DNA of 64,000 nt from Halichoerus grypus (Eukaryota; Chordata; Mammalia; Carnivora; Phocidae): contig NC_135718.1 in assembly GCF_964656455.1 (NCBI RefSeq), forward strand, positions 51,799,008 through 51,863,007. The letters run 5' to 3'. The position numbers and the translations under genes are program-made. Under the pieces are notes generated by a model. That model was not told the origin of the DNA and ran no database searches. It saw nothing but the letters and a program-made list of their open reading frames with translations. Of this stretch, positions 38,778 through 50,790 are shown piece by piece. Each line of letters starts with the position of its first letter. The stretch's first letter is position 1.

Positions 38778-38893
38778 TATTTTTAAAAGATTTTTATTTT
38801 TCAAGTAATCTCTACACCCAACGTGGGGCTCGAACTCACAACCTTGAAATCAAGAGTCCCATGCTCTACTGACTGAGCCAACCAGTTGCCCTA
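38778..38893 (-). repeat. Short tRNA-type SINEC
   Basis: CAAGTAATCTCTACACCCAAC and GAGCCAACCAGTTGCCC. First of a cluster of short forms. Confidence 0.8.
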
Positions 38894-38906
38894 TTAGGTT
38901 TTTTGG

Positions 38907-39112
38907 TTTTTTTAAAGATTTTTTATTTACTTATTTGAGAGAGACAGAGATTGCAACAGAGATAGTGAGAGAGAGCACAAGCAGGGTGGAGAGGGAAAAG
39001 TAGGCTCTCCACCGAGCAGGGAGCCTGATGACGTGGGGCTCGATCTCAGGACCTGAGATCATGACGCGAGCTGAAGGCAGACGCTTAACGACTGAGCCAC
39101 CCAGGCACCCCC
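38907..39112 (-). repeat. SINEC
   Basis: TTTTATTTACTTATTTGAG tail at left. CGACTGAGCCACCCAGGCACCCC at right. Confidence 0.9.
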
Positions 39113-39119
39113 TTTGTTT

Positions 39120-39217
39120 GTTTTTTAAGTACACTTTATGCCCAATGTGGGGCTTGAACTCATGACCCCGCGATCAAGAGTTGCATGCTCTACTGACTGA
39201 GCCAGCCAGGCGCCCCC
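39120..39217 (-). repeat. Short tRNA-type SINEC
   Basis: TAAGTACACTTTATGCCCAATG to GAGCCAGCCAGGCGCCCC. Abuts the previous full SINEC. Confidence 0.8.
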
Positions 39218-39390
39218 AGCCTACCAATTTAAATATTAATCTCATCCAAGAACACTCTTCACAGAAATACCCAGAATAATGTTACAGGGAAGCTACTCTG
39301 TTTCAGACTATGCCAGGTGAACCAGAACAGTGAATAAGACAGAGCTTCCTGTCTAACAACATGTGTAGGGAGACCATTGCTTTTTTTTTT

Positions 39391-39502
39391 TTTTTTTTTT
39401 AATTTCCTTAAGTAATCTCTATGCCTAATGTGAGGCTCAAACTCATGCAACCCTGAGATCAAGAGTTGCACCTTCCACTGACTGACCCAGCCAGGGATCC
39501 CA
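39391..39502 (-). repeat. Short tRNA-type SINEC with clear duplication
   Basis: AGACCATTGCTTTTTT occurs at 39371 and again at 39503, so short forms were inserted as such and are not just deletions. Confidence 0.85.
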
Positions 39503-39529
39503 AGACCATTGCTTTTTTTTTTTTTTTTT

Positions 39530-40330
39530 TGAGAAATGGTATTAAAGTATAACATTCATATGACCACAAGTTGGTTGACATCTTGACTGCAACCTCAGAA
39601 ACTCCAAACCAGAACCACCCTTATAAGCTGCTTCTAAGTCCTTGACCCACAGACATTTATGTGAGGTAATAACCATTTTTGTTGTTTTGTTGTTGTTGTT
39701 TAGAGATTTTATTTATTTATTTGAGAGAGGAAGTGAGAGAGCAGAGGGAGGGAAAGTGGCAGAGGGAGAAGCAGGCTCCCCGCTGAGCAGGGAGCCCAAT
39801 GCAGGGCTCCATCCCAGGACCCTGGGTCACCACCCGAGCCAAAGGCAGACACTTAACCAAATGAGCCACCCAGGCACCCCTATTTTTTCTTGTTTGATGC
39901 CATTAAGATTACAGGTAATTTTTTACACAGGACTGTGTAATGTAATATACCCCTTCCCCAGATATATACACTAATCTGACTTCTATCATCATGACAGGTT
40001 AGCTTTGCCTATTCTTGAAATTTATATAAAGGAATTCATACAGTATGCACTCTTTTGTTCTTGGCTTCTACTCACCATCATTATCTGTGAGATTCATCAC
40101 ATGCTTACATCTAGCAATAGTCTGTTCTTTGTTATTGTCCTATAAATATACCAAAATGTATCCTTTCTATGGTGGTGGACATTTTTTTTTTCACATTTTG
40201 ACTATATAAATAAAACTTCTATGAACATTCATATAAGTCTTTTAGTTGGATACATATATACTCTTTTTTCTTGGAAGCCATTTTTAAAATGTAGTATTTC
40301 TTGCTTCTAACTTTCCCATACTACTGCCTA
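39530..40330 (-). repeat. L1M fragment with a SINEC
   Basis: CTATCATCATGACAGGTTAGC, GGAATTCATACAGTATGCAC and GGTGGTGGACATTTTT follow antisense L1M. A SINEC lies at 39702. Confidence 0.6.
39702..39880 (-). repeat. SINEC
   Basis: GAGCCACCCAGGCACCCC ends it. A (GTT)n run precedes the tail. Confidence 0.9.
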
Positions 40331-40365
40331 CTCTGATATTTTATTTATTAGTTTGTCCTGCTGGG

Positions 40366-40500
40366 TTTTTTTTAGAGATTTTATTTATTTATTTGACAGA
40401 GAGCGAGAGCACAAGCAGGGGGAGTGGAAGCCCCATGCGGGGCTCGATCCTAGGACCCTGGGATCACGACCTGAGCGGAAGGCAGATGCTTAAGACTGAG
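40366..40500 (-). repeat. SINEC, truncated at its head
   Basis: It reads normally from the tail but stops at GATGCTTAAGACTGAG, lacking the last CCACCCAGGCGCCCC. The body is also shortened. Confidence 0.85.
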
Positions 40501-40809
40501 TTCTTTTGAAAATGACTGAAAACTCAATCTCCTCTTTTAAACATCTCCAAACAACCTTTAATTTGTAAATCTTAACTACTTACAATGGCAAAGGAATAAT
40601 CAGAGGACATTGTTTTCTTAGCTGTGTGGAGAATGAGTTCTATCTCTCTCATTCCCATGGGTTTTTGTAATCCATCAAATGGAACTTTCAGTCCTGGATT
40701 TTTATGTACAAAGAACTTCTTTCAGCAATGTTTTTGCAGATCCCAGAATTATGCTAGTGAGTAAAACTACTACATAACAAAATTGATGAATGGTTCATTT
40801 TGCATATGC

Positions 40810-41095
40810 CAGCAATTCTCAAATGCTTTGGTCTCAGGACCTCTATACACTTCTAAAAATTATTGAGGACCCCAAAGATCTTTTGTTTATGTGATTATAT
40901 TTATCAATATTTACTGCTTTAAAGTAATTGATAAAACTTTTACATATTTATTAATTCATTTTTAAAATAATGATAAACCCATCATGTGTTAACATAAATA
41001 ACATATTTTTGTGAAAAATAATGTGATGTCTCTGTAAGTGTCCCTGTAAGTGTCTCAAACACTCAAAGTCCCTGGACTACACTTTGAGAACCACT
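40810..41095 (+). mobile_element. Charlie/MER1-type hAT transposon fossil
   Basis: It starts CAGCAATTCTCAAATGCTTTGGTCTC and ends CACTTTGAGAACCACTG. The interior AATTATTGAGGACCCCAAAG is typical of the Charlie1/MER1 group. Heavily deleted. Confidence 0.8.
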
Positions 41096-41207
41096 GGTCC
41101 ATGCAATGAGTTCTTTGCCCTATCATATTATTTTGTAGCAATTATCTTTTATTTTGACTTTCCAGGATCACATCCATCTTTATTTGGTGACAAAACCTTT
41201 CTTTCCT

Positions 41208-41517
41208 TTTTTTTTTTTTTTGAGTTTCTTTTTTATTACGTTCAGTTAGCCAGCATATAGTATATGATAAGTTATTGTTGTAGTGTTCAACGATTCATTA
41301 GTTGCGTGTGACACCCAGTACTCATCCCAACACATGCCCTCCTTAATACCCATCACCTGGTTACCCCATCGTCCCATCCCCTCCCTTCTGTAACCCTCAG
41401 TTTGTTTCCCGGAGTCCAGAGTCTCTCATGGTTTGTCTCCCTCTCTGATTTCCTCCCATTCAGTTTTCCCTCCCTTCCCCTGTGGTTCTCCACTCTATTA
41501 CTTATGTTCCACATATG
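41208..41517 (-). mobile_element. Short carnivore L1 3' end
   Basis: The T-run at 41208-41221 is the L1 tail on the minus strand. The body matches the young carnivore L1 3' end (CAGTACTCATCCCAACACATG complement region). 16-bp duplications at 41192-41207 and 41518-41533 differ at one base. Confidence 0.88.
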
Positions 41518-42062
41518 AAAACCCTTCTTTCCTCAAGAGAACCTATTCAAGATGGTTCAGATAAAGCTGACTACACCCCTCTTCTCATTCAGTGATAAGC
41601 ATGTGACCTATGATTGGCTAGAGATTCTTGGGAACTCTCATGCTGAGCTATTAGGAAATTATTTCTCTCTCAATACCCCCCCTCTCTTTCTCTCTCTTTC
41701 CTTCTCTCTGTCTTCCCTCTCTACCCCAGGTTGCAAATCATGGCCTAATAACAGCTTTCTTCCCCGTTAAGTGGAGAGAGCCTTCTAAGAGATAGAAAGA
41801 CCCAATCCTTGATGACATCATTTGAATTATTGGAGCTAGCCAGGACTGAAAAATCTCTCCTCCCCTTTCTCAGTTGTGTTAACCAGTTTGCTTAAGTTAG
41901 GTCTTTGTCACTGGCAAGTGAAAAAACACTGGTTAATACACATTGATAACATTTGTACATCAGTTATAACCTTCAACATTTAAATGTAACATGAAAATTT
42001 CGGGATAGTGATAGGACAACAGGCAAAACATTAGGGGCGTGAAGTCTTCCAGTCATTTAGGT

Positions 42063-42455
42063 CAGTAGTTCTAAAATTTGGCTGCACCTCAGCAACAACT
42101 AAGGGAGCTTTTTCAAAATACAAACTTTTTTTTTAAAGATTTTATTTATTTGACAGAGATCAAGAGCACAAGCAGGGGGAGGAGCAGGCAGAGGGAGAGA
42201 GAGAAGAAGGCGCCCCATCAAGCAGAGAGCCCAACATGGGGCTCGATCCTAGAACCCTAGGATCATGTCCTGAGCCAAAGGCAGACACTTTACCAACTGA
42301 GCCACCCAGGCGCCCCCAAAATACAAACTTTTAAAGCCCTCCCAAAATATCTGACTCAGTTGGTCTGTGACGGAGCTAAAGAATATGTATTATTAGTAAG
42401 GTCCCTTAGTGATTCTGACAAAATCAGTCCAAGACCTAGCATTTGATAAACACTA
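42063..42455 (+). mobile_element. MER5A fossil split by a SINEC
   Basis: CAGTAGTTCTAAAATTTGGCTGCAC starts it and TTTGATAAACACTA ends it. The SINEC at 42129-42316 sits in the middle. Confidence 0.75.
42129..42316 (-). repeat. SINEC inside MER5A
   Basis: The duplication AAAATACAAACTTTT is seen at about 42115-42129 and 42317-42331. Confidence 0.92.
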
Positions 42456-42667
42456 ATCTAGGAAGCTATCCACTCCATCTGTAAAAACAATATTTGCTAT
42501 AGTGTGGATTTCTATGCTTCTATAAAGAAAACTTCCTTGGCTGGTACAAGAATGCCATGATTTTCAGAAATTCACTTAAGAGAAATTGTGAAATTTATAA
42601 ATTCAGTAAAATGTTCACACGAGGCACAGCACCCAGGTCCTTCCCAACCCCTTTCAGCCAAGATCAT

Positions 42668-44340
42668 TTAGAAGTTCCTTATAGATTTTGGATACTAACC
42701 CTTTGTCTGATAAAACATTTGCAAAAATCTTCTCCCATTCTATAGGTTGACTTTTGGTTTTGTTGACTGTTTCCTTTGCTGTGCAAAAACTTTTTATCTC
42801 GATGAAGTCCCAGTAGCTCATTTTTGCCTTTGTTTCCCTTGCCTTGGGGACATGGCTAGCCAGAAGTTGCTGTGGCTGAGGTCAAAGAGGTTGCTGCCTG
42901 TGTTCTCTTCCAGGATTTTGATAGATTACTGTCTCACATTTAGGTCTTTCATCCGTTTTGAGTTTATTTTTATGTATGGTGTAAGAAAATGGTCCAGTTT
43001 AATTCTTCTGCATGTGGCTGTCCAATTTTTCCAACACCATTTGTTGAAGAGACTGTCTTTTTTCCACTGCATATTCTTTTCTGCTTGTCGAAGATGAGTT
43101 GACCATAGAGTTGAGGGTCCATTTCTGGGTTCTCTATTCTGTTCCATTGATCTATGTGTCTGTTTTTGTGGCAGTACCATACTGTTTTGATGATTACAGC
43201 TTTGTAATATAGCTATACTTATCAAACTCAACATCCAAAGAACAAATAATCCAATCAAGAAATGCACAGAAAACATGAACAGACATTTCTCCAAAGACAT
43301 ACAAATGGTCAATAGACATGAAAAAAAATGCCCAACATCACTCAGCATCAGGGAAATACAACCAGGAAATACAAAACACAATGAGATACCACCTCACACC
43401 AGTCAGAATGGCTAAAATTAACAAGTCAGGAATCAACAAATGCGGGTGAAGATGCGGAGAAAGGGGAACCCTCTTACATTTCTGGTGGAAATGCAAGCTG
43501 TTACAACCACTCTGGAAAACAGTATGGAGGTTCCTCAAAAAGTTTAAAATAGAGCTACCCTATGACACAGCAATTGCACTACTGGGTATATACCCCAAAG
43601 ATACAAATGTAGTGATCTGAAGGGGCACCTACACCCCAATGTTAATAGCAGCAATGTCCACAATAGCCAAGCTATAGAAAGAGCTCAGATGTCCATCGGC
43701 AGATGAACGGATAAAGAGGATGTGTTATATGTATACGATGGAATATTATTCAGCCATCAAAAAAAAGGAAATCTTGCCATTTGTAATGATGTGGATGGAA
43801 CTAGAGGGTATTATACTAAGAAATAAGTCAATCAAAGAAAGACAATTATATGATTTCACTGATATGTGCAATTTAAGAAACAAAACAGAAGAGCATAGAG
43901 GAAGGGAGGGAAAAATAAAACAAGACATAATCAGAAAGAAAGATAAACCATAAGAGACTCTTAAAGATTTTATTTATTTTTTGAGAGAGAGCAGAGCAAG
44001 ACAGAGCACAAGCGAGGGGAGGGGCAGAGGGAGAGGGAAAAGCAGACTCCCCGCTGAGCAGGGAGCCCGACGTGGGACTCTATCCCAGGACCCCAAAATT
44101 ATGACCTGAGCCAATTATGACGCTTAACCGACTGAGCCACCCAGGCGCCCCAAACCATAAGAGAATCTTAACCATAGGAAATAAACTGAGGGTTGCTGGA
44201 GGGGAGGGGGATGGGAGGGTAATGGGCATTAAGGAGGGCACGTGATATAATGAGCACTGGGTGTTATATACAACTGATGAATCACTGATTTCTACCTCTG
44301 AAACTAATAATACACTATATGTTAATTAATTGAATTTAAA
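42668..44340 (+). mobile_element. L1 insertion with inverted 5' part
   Basis: 42668-43215 is L1 ORF2 sequence on the minus strand. At 43216 it flips to plus and runs through the ORF2 end (PFVMMWMELEGI reading near 43775) and 3' UTR to about 44340. The inverted part ends, in L1 order, exactly where the upright part begins (ATCTATAAGGAAC then TTATCAAACTC), a signature of twin priming. A SINEC sits in its 3' UTR. I could not find a convincing target duplication. Confidence 0.8.
43958..44151 (-). repeat. SINEC inside the 42.7-44.3 kb L1
   Basis: 13-bp duplication AAACCATAAGAGA at 43945-43957 and 44152-44164, taken from the L1 3' UTR. Confidence 0.93.
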
Positions 44341-45878
44341 TTTTTTTAAAAAGTTTCTTGCTATCTTCAAATTTCTATCTTATCCACACCTTTGCCAATG
44401 AAATTGTTAACTGTATGTGTTAACATGCATATATAACATACAATTCTGCACAGTATCTGGCAACTCAGCATTTTGCCAACCAGTAACAGACATCATTCAA
44501 ATGTGCCAAAAGCTACTAATAAGGACATCAACTTAAACACCATTAGGCTGGGCACCAAAGCAAAATTTAGGCACAAGTTTCTAATTAATTGACCATTATC
44601 AGACTTCAGCTGATCTAAAGTTCTGGGTAAATTTTGAGAGAAAATCTTCAAGTCCCCACTCTCAGAAATTTTTAGAAATGGTATTTGCAAATAAGGATTC
44701 TGTATGTGATAATTATAAAAGTTTTGTTTTGTGTTCCTTCAATAAAATGTATTGTGTTTTTCACACAGAGGTGAATTATCTTATTAAATTTATTTCTAAG
44801 TACTCATAGTTTGTTGGTAACTGGAATGGCTTTTTAAATTACCCTTTCCAGGAAATTATTTATAATTTAAAGAAAGTTTATTTTTAAATTTACCATAAGA
44901 TAAATTCTCTTATTAGTTATAAATAAGGTTTGTTTTTGGTAGAGTTTCTTGGGTTTTCTTGTTATGCCATCATATCATTTGAAAAATCAAATTCAATTTG
45001 TCACTTTATTTCCAATATTTATTATTATGTATTTTATTTTCTTATCTTACTACATTAGCTACAACCTTCAATATGTCAAAGATAGTGATGCTGATAGTCA
45101 TCTCTTTTTTAATGATAATTACTTTGTATATCACCACTTAAAATGATTTTAGCCTTTGTTTGATAAACAGTAAAGATTACGTTTTAGTCAGAATATAAAT
45201 TAGCCACCTAAATGATTTCAGAGAAGCAGGTATCCATTAAGAATGCTTTAGAAGCAAATAACAGAATCCTAAGACTGGCATAAACAAATAGGAAATTAAC
45301 TTTCAATTTTGACCGAGACAGAGTAACAGGGACCAGATTTACCTTCTTGCCTAAAAACTAAAAAAAAAGACAAAATATTTGAAACAATCATTTTCAAACA
45401 TTGGACAATAGGCAGTGCATGGTAGTGATCCCTGAAAGAAGGGGAACAAGGGGTGCAAGCTTTACAATTGCCCCGGCTCACTGCCAGGAAGGAGGAACCC
45501 AGAGTCCACGGCATGGAGTTGAGGAGGTTTTGATGGGATTATAGGCAGGTCAAGGTGAATCAAAACTTAAACAAAAAAAAGCCATGTTTTGCGCAGATAG
45601 AAGAATATTTCAGAGAATCTGAGCGTAAGATGTACAGCCCAGCTTCATAAGAGAACAGAAGGAATCAGGAAGTGGTCAGGTATAATAGTGCTCTCTTCTA
45701 TTTCTGTGTCTTCTTCTGGGGCCCCTTGTTCTCCTGGGCACCCGCTTCATTCTCCTCCCTCTGTAGTCTTTAGTTTCTTTTTCTTTACTTTTTCATCCAC
45801 AGTCTGGAAGATGACTGTCCAAACTCTCTTTGTTCTCTCTCCATTTTCTCTCACATGCATTTCCCCTCATATCTTGCA
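44341..45878. other. AT-rich intergenic DNA, nothing recognised
   Basis: 1.5 kb with no recognisable repeat or gene. Confidence 0.5.
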
Positions 45879-45894
45879 CATTCAATAGCATCTT

Positions 45895-46083
45895 TTTAAA
45901 AAAGATTATATTTATTTATTTGAGAGAGTGAGAGTGAGAGAGAGCATGAGAGGAGAGAGGGTCAGAGGGAGAAGCAGACTCCCCACTGAGCAGGGAGCCC
46001 AATGTGGGACTTGATCCTGGGACTCCAGGATCATGACCCGAGCCAAAGGCAGTCACTTAACCAACTGAGCCACCTAGGCACCC
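45895..46083 (-). repeat. SINEC
   Basis: CATTCAATAGCATCTT (45879-45894) and CATTCAACAGCATCTT (46084-46099). Confidence 0.94.
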
Positions 46084-46179
46084 CATTCAACAGCATCTTG
46101 GTTTGCTTTTTGGAGGACCTGAACTAACAAATTAGCATCAGTACATTCTGGTTTATTCAGTCTTAAAAACTATCATATG

Positions 46180-46366
46180 GGGGCACCCGGGTGGCTCAGT
46201 CATTTAAGCGTCTGACTTCAGCTCAGGTAATGAACTGAGGGTCCTGGGGTGGAGCCCTGCATGGGCACCCTGCTCGGTGGAGAGTCTGCTTCTCCCTCTG
46301 CCCCTCCCCCTGCTCATGCTCTCTCTCTCTCTCAAATAAATAAATAAATGAAATCCTTAAAAAATA
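46180..46366 (+). repeat. SINEC
   Basis: AAAAACTATCATATG and AAAAACTATCCTGTG flank it. Confidence 0.92.
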
Positions 46367-46500
46367 AAAAAACTATCCTGTGAAATATGGCAACAGTCCA
46401 GAGCTATCATTCTGTTCAGTCAGTCCTCCAACAGGAGATGAAGTTCACACCTGCGGTCCCTCTTGCAGTCCTCAGGGTTCCCTCATAAAAAAAACAGCAG

Positions 46501-46709
46501 GGGTGCCTGGGTGGTTCAGTTGGTTAGGCGACTGCCTTCAGCTCAGGTCATGATCCTGGAGTCCCGGGATCGAGTCCCACATCGGGCTCCCTGCTCAGCA
46601 GGGAGTCTGCTTCTCCCTCTGACCCTCCACCCTCTCATGCTCTCTCTCTGTCATTCTCTCTCTCAATAAATAAATATCTTTAAAATAAAAAAAAAAAAAA
46701 AAAAGAATT
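46501..46709 (+). repeat. SINEC
   Basis: AAAAAAAACAGCAG at 46487-46500 and 46710-46723. Confidence 0.93.
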
Positions 46710-47119
46710 AAAAAAAACAGCAGGAAAAAAAAAAAAACTACTCTCCAAGAATGAGTAATAATTATAGGCATAGGGCAGCTTAATTCATGGAAGGAAAAAT
46801 GGAACCTTCCCCTTCAAGGTCACTAAAGATACACCCAATTTACATGATCAAACACATAGTTTCTTAATTGAAAAAAATCACTATATTTTAGTTTGTTTAC
46901 TGCATTCAGTTTTTCTCCTAAGAACAAAGGGTGAATATTTTGTATTTATTTGCATAATTTTAAAATAAAGTCATGGCTTTTCCAGAACAGAGGGCAGTCA
47001 ACTTTCAATGTGTATCCAAATCTTCACTTATTAACAAGAAGGAACTGCTTATAACTTTTAAGTAATGGTTTTTATTTGACTTTAAAAATCTCAAGATCCA
47101 GTTTTTATCAAGGTTATCC

Positions 47120-47310
47120 ATTTTAAATATGTTCTTTCATTTAGTCTGAAAAACAACAATGTCTTCATTCATCTCCATTTTACAGAAGAGGAAACTTAAT
47201 TTCAGAGGAATTGGGAAATTTACCCAAGGTTGCTTCACTGAGTCTTAGAGACAGAAATTAAACTGAGTTCCTTCTAGCTCACAATCTCGTTGTTTTCATT
47301 ACTTTTTGAG
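47120..47310 (-). repeat. MIR
   Basis: CATTTTACAGAAGAGGAAAC and ACCCAAGGTTGCTTCACTGAG fit antisense MIR. Confidence 0.75.
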
Positions 47311-47391
47311 ATGCCACTGAAAATCTAGTTTGCTAAAGTCTTTGTTAATGATAATATATGGATCTTTAAGCAAACTTGCTTGTCCTTTTTG

Positions 47392-47587
47392 TTATTTTTT
47401 TTTTCTTGAGAGAGAGCTTGTGAGGTGGGGGAGGGAGGGGGGAGCAGAGGGAAAGAGAGAGAATCTCAAGCAGGCTCCATGCCCAGCATGGAGCCCCGCA
47501 CGGGGCTCAGTCTTAGGACCCTGAGATCATGACCTGAGCCAAAATCAAGAGTCAGATGCTTAACCGACTAAGCCACTCAGGTGTCCC
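47392..47587 (-). repeat. SINEC (older)
   Basis: TGTCCTTTTTG at 47381-47391 and 47588-47598. The TTTA tail is almost lost. Confidence 0.9.
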
Positions 47588-47949
47588 TGTCCTTTTTGCT
47601 GTTTAAGAAAATGTGAACTGTGAACTGCTTGGTCAAAAAGTTGAATATACATAGATGTTTGCTGTATGTTGCTCAAGTTTCTGACAATAGAAAAAAAAAA
47701 AGGCTTTTCTTTTCTCTTCCTCTTTCCCTTCATTGGGACTGAGCTTTCCACTGGTATCCAGTAAGGAGTGGAGGTTGGCATGTCCAGGGTTAGGCAAATA
47801 AATAAATACAGATTTCTCACTATCAGAGAAAAGTGTTACAACTATGGAAGGTAGGAAGTCCAGAAAAATCCTGGAGTGTTGCACAGGAATTGGAGATATC
47901 AGTATTATGGCCTGATTAGATAGACAGGCAGATAAATATAATTGTGTGT

Positions 47950-48156
47950 AGGGCATCTGGGTGGCTCAGTCAGTTAAGCGTCTGCCTTTGGCTCAGTTCA
48001 TGATCCCAGAGTTCTGGGATAGAGCCCCATGTCTGGCTCCCTGCTCAACGGGGAGTCTGCTCCTCCCTCGGCCCCTCCCCCACTCATGCGTGTGCGCATG
48101 CGCTCTCTCTCTCCCCCTCAAATAAGTAAAATCTTTTTTAAAAAGCTATAAAAATA
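47950..48156 (+). repeat. SINEC
   Basis: ATAATTGTGTGT flanks it on both sides. A TG/GC-alternating run (TGCGTGTGCGCATGCG) lies in the body near 48086. Confidence 0.9.
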
Positions 48157-48367
48157 ATAATTGTGTGTGTATATGCGTGTGTGTTTTAACTCTGTTCACT
48201 AAGAGGGTCTAGAAGCAATAGCATTCTGATAACAATGAGTTTATCTAGATCTTGGTTTCTAGATAACATTATCCACTAAAAGGAACCAGTTCTCCTTACC
48301 AAAATGGCCGACTCTAGGGGAAATATAAGCTGTATGTATTTAGAACATTTTATGACACTAGAAAGTA

Positions 48368-48388
48368 AAAAAAAAAAAAAAAAAAAAA
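48368..48388. repeat. Orphan poly(A) run
   Basis: About 21 A residues with no SINEC or L1 body immediately before them. They may be a leftover tail. Confidence 0.85.
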
Positions 48389-48389
48389 T

Positions 48390-49385
48390 GCTTGAAAAAT
48401 GATGGGGACATGTCTGTAAGACATAGCAACCAGCTTGAAGGGGCTCCCGCTGGTCAAGTGTGGGACAAAGTGAGTATCAAAATAAATAATGATAATAACA
48501 GGTTGTAAATCTATGAGTAAAAGAGAAATCCTGAGTCCATACTGACATTAATTAATAGGAGAGAAAGGAAAGTTCTATCCTACCTAATAAATCTAGAAGG
48601 AATGATAAGTTTAGAAAATCCCCATTTCATAATCATCAGAATAATAATTTATTCAGGTTAGAATCATTAATCAATGCTAAAACTGGTGAAAATTTGATAA
48701 GAAACAAGATATTCAAATGATCTCAAAGGTTCTTGTTACAAAATAATTATTAATTATGTTACAATAGAGAACCTGGCAGACACCATCTTAACTAAGTAAT
48801 AAAAGTTGACATCACCATTAATGGAACAAATTAACATCACGTGCCTCCTCATATGATTCCTGGAGACTAGCACAGCATTACTTCTGTGAGATTCCTGACA
48901 AAATGCATACATTATAAAGAAACAGCAGACAAGTTTCCATAATTGAGACACATTCTCAAAAGTAATTGGTTTGGGCTCTCCGAAACCGTCAAGATCATGA
49001 AAGATAACTAAGAAACTGAGAAACTTCCAGATTGAAGAAGACTAAAGAGACATGACAACTAAATGCAACATGTGATTCTAAATCGAATCCTGGACTTATA
49101 AGGGACATTACTGAGACCATGGGTAAGATTTGCATGGGGTGTATAGATTAGATGATATTATTGGATCAAGTTAATTTCCTGATTTGGATTGTTGCACTGA
49201 ATCCTTGGACTCAAGAAATACAAACTAGAATATTAAAGGGTAATGGGGCATCATGTCTACAACTTATTCTCAAATGATTAAGAAATAATAATAAGTGGAG
49301 GGTCAAGATGGAGGGTATATGAAAGGTCTGTGTACTCTTTCATCACTTTTTTTGTAAATTTGAAATTATTTCCAAAGAACTATGG
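48390..49385 (+). repeat. L1ME 3' UTR fossil
   Basis: GATTGAAGAAGACTAAAGAG, ATGACAACTAAATGCAACATG and TAATTTCCTGATTTGGATTG fit the long L1ME 3' UTR. It ends in AAATTTGAAATTATTTCCAAA. Confidence 0.7.
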
Positions 49386-49799
49386 CAGTTTCTTCCCCAA
49401 GGAGCTCTAAGAACAGCAAAGCCACAAACACCTGTGGGATTAAAAGATTGGAAGAATACAAACCAAAAATATTCATTTCAATTATTTATGACTACATAAT
49501 CAAAACACTCCAAAATTCAGTGGCTTTATTGTATTATCTGTCATGATTCTGTGGATTGATCGACCTCAGTTGGGAATTCTGCTCTATGTGATGTCAGATG
49601 AAGCTGCAGTCATTTGGGTCTCCACTAGGCCAGAACATCCAAGATGGCACACTCACATGCCTGGAATTTTGCTGAGGTTGGTTAGGAGGGGGAGGGCAGA
49701 AATGGGCTGCTGGGATGGCTGGGCCTCTTTCTCCATGCAGTCTCAGGGTCTCTCCTTTTCTACTTGGCCTCTCCACATCATTTCTCCATGTGATCTCTA

Positions 49800-50187
49800 T
49801 GGGGCCACCCAACTGGGTGGAGGCCAGCAGTGCGAGTGTTGACAGAATTCACCCAAGACAGAACAAACGAGATAGAAGTTTATTGACTACACTGCGAAGG
49901 AGCCGTGGGCTGGATGGTAGAGACAGAAGAGACTGTCTGCTAGGAGGCAGTGGTGGGGGCGCTGCAGTTAAGAGGGAAGGTGAGGAGGTGTGGGAACTAT
50001 GGAATTTTCCTTTTTTTGTTACCCGTGTCTGGGTGTAAGTAACCCATTGGTCTGCCAAGGCTTATGGATATTTTGAGGTGGGTCGCCTAATAAGCCTGTT
50101 TGTATTCAGCTAGGGGGTAACTGTGGGCCCTTCTACCACACTCAGGTTTCCATTGTTTAAGCTGGTTGCCTAAAAGTGGTCTCTACA
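49800..50187 (-). mobile_element. Probable solo LTR of an endogenous retrovirus
   Basis: This 388-bp block starts TG and ends CA. It carries AATAAA on the minus strand (49879-49884) where an LTR R region would be. It splits an older repeat whose two halves (up to 49792 and from 50195) join. The flanks ATCTCTA (49793-49799) and ATCTCTG (50188-50194) look like a target duplication with one change. No gag, pol or env sequence is present, so this is a recombined remnant. The family is not identified. Confidence 0.65.
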
Positions 50188-50251
50188 ATCTCTGCAGCAG
50201 GGTAGCCCGACTTTTTACACGGCACTTCAGGACTCTCCAAAAGTGCAAAAG

Positions 50252-50410
50252 CAGGGTGCCTGGGTAGCTCAGTTGGTTAAGCGTCAGACTCTTGATCTTG
50301 GCTCAGGTCTTGATCCCAGGGTTGTGAGATTGAGCCCCACTGGGCCCCCTGCCCCGGAGCCTGCTTAAGATTTTCTCTCCCTCTCGCTTTTGCACAAAAA
50401 ATGCGCAAGA
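50252..50410 (+). repeat. SINEC (older, lost tail)
   Basis: Head GGGTGCCTGGGTAGCTCAG. It ends in CGCTTTTGCACAAAAAATG without AAATAAA. Confidence 0.85.
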
Positions 50411-50790
50411 GCAAAAATTGCTAAGTATTTGTAAAGCTTAAGTCTAGAACTGACCTAATGTCACTTTCACTGTATTCCATTGGTTAAAACAAAACAAAAC
50501 AAAACAAAAAAGTAGAGAAATGTTCAAAGATACAAAAAGTGAATGAGTGTTCACGCACCCATCATCAAGCTTCAAAATTTTGTATGACACTTTAAATCTT
50601 ATTTAAAATATTACTAATTAAAAAAAAAAAAGAGTGAGGTCAATCCAGATTCTGTATGAGAGGGGACCATACAAAAGCATGAATAATAGGGAGTATATCA
50701 GGGGCCATCTTTGGAGCTTAGCTACCATGCCGTCACAGCTAGTTTACCTGTCTCCTTTGCCAGAAATTTGTTATATTTTAAAATAATGTT

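Larger units (their letters stand above)
38278..39345 (+). repeat. LTR-like repeat with a SINE cluster inserted
   Basis: TGTATTAGTCAGGGCTCTCT at 38280 with AGATTTATTATAAGGAATTGG starts an LTR-like mammalian repeat. It resumes after the SINE cluster with AATATTAATCTCATCC at about 39232 and AATACCCAGAATAATGTT. The family name is uncertain. Confidence 0.6.
49480..50720 (+). repeat. Ancient interspersed repeat hosting an LTR and a SINEC
   Basis: AAAATTCAGTGGCTTTATT near 49510, CAGCAGGGTAGCCCGAC near 50196 and GGGGCCATCTTTGGAGCTTAG near 50701 are parts of one old mammalian repeat. A related copy lies at 37075-37530. The LTR at 49800-50187 and a SINEC at 50252-50410 are later insertions. The exact family is uncertain. 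Confidence 0.55.
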
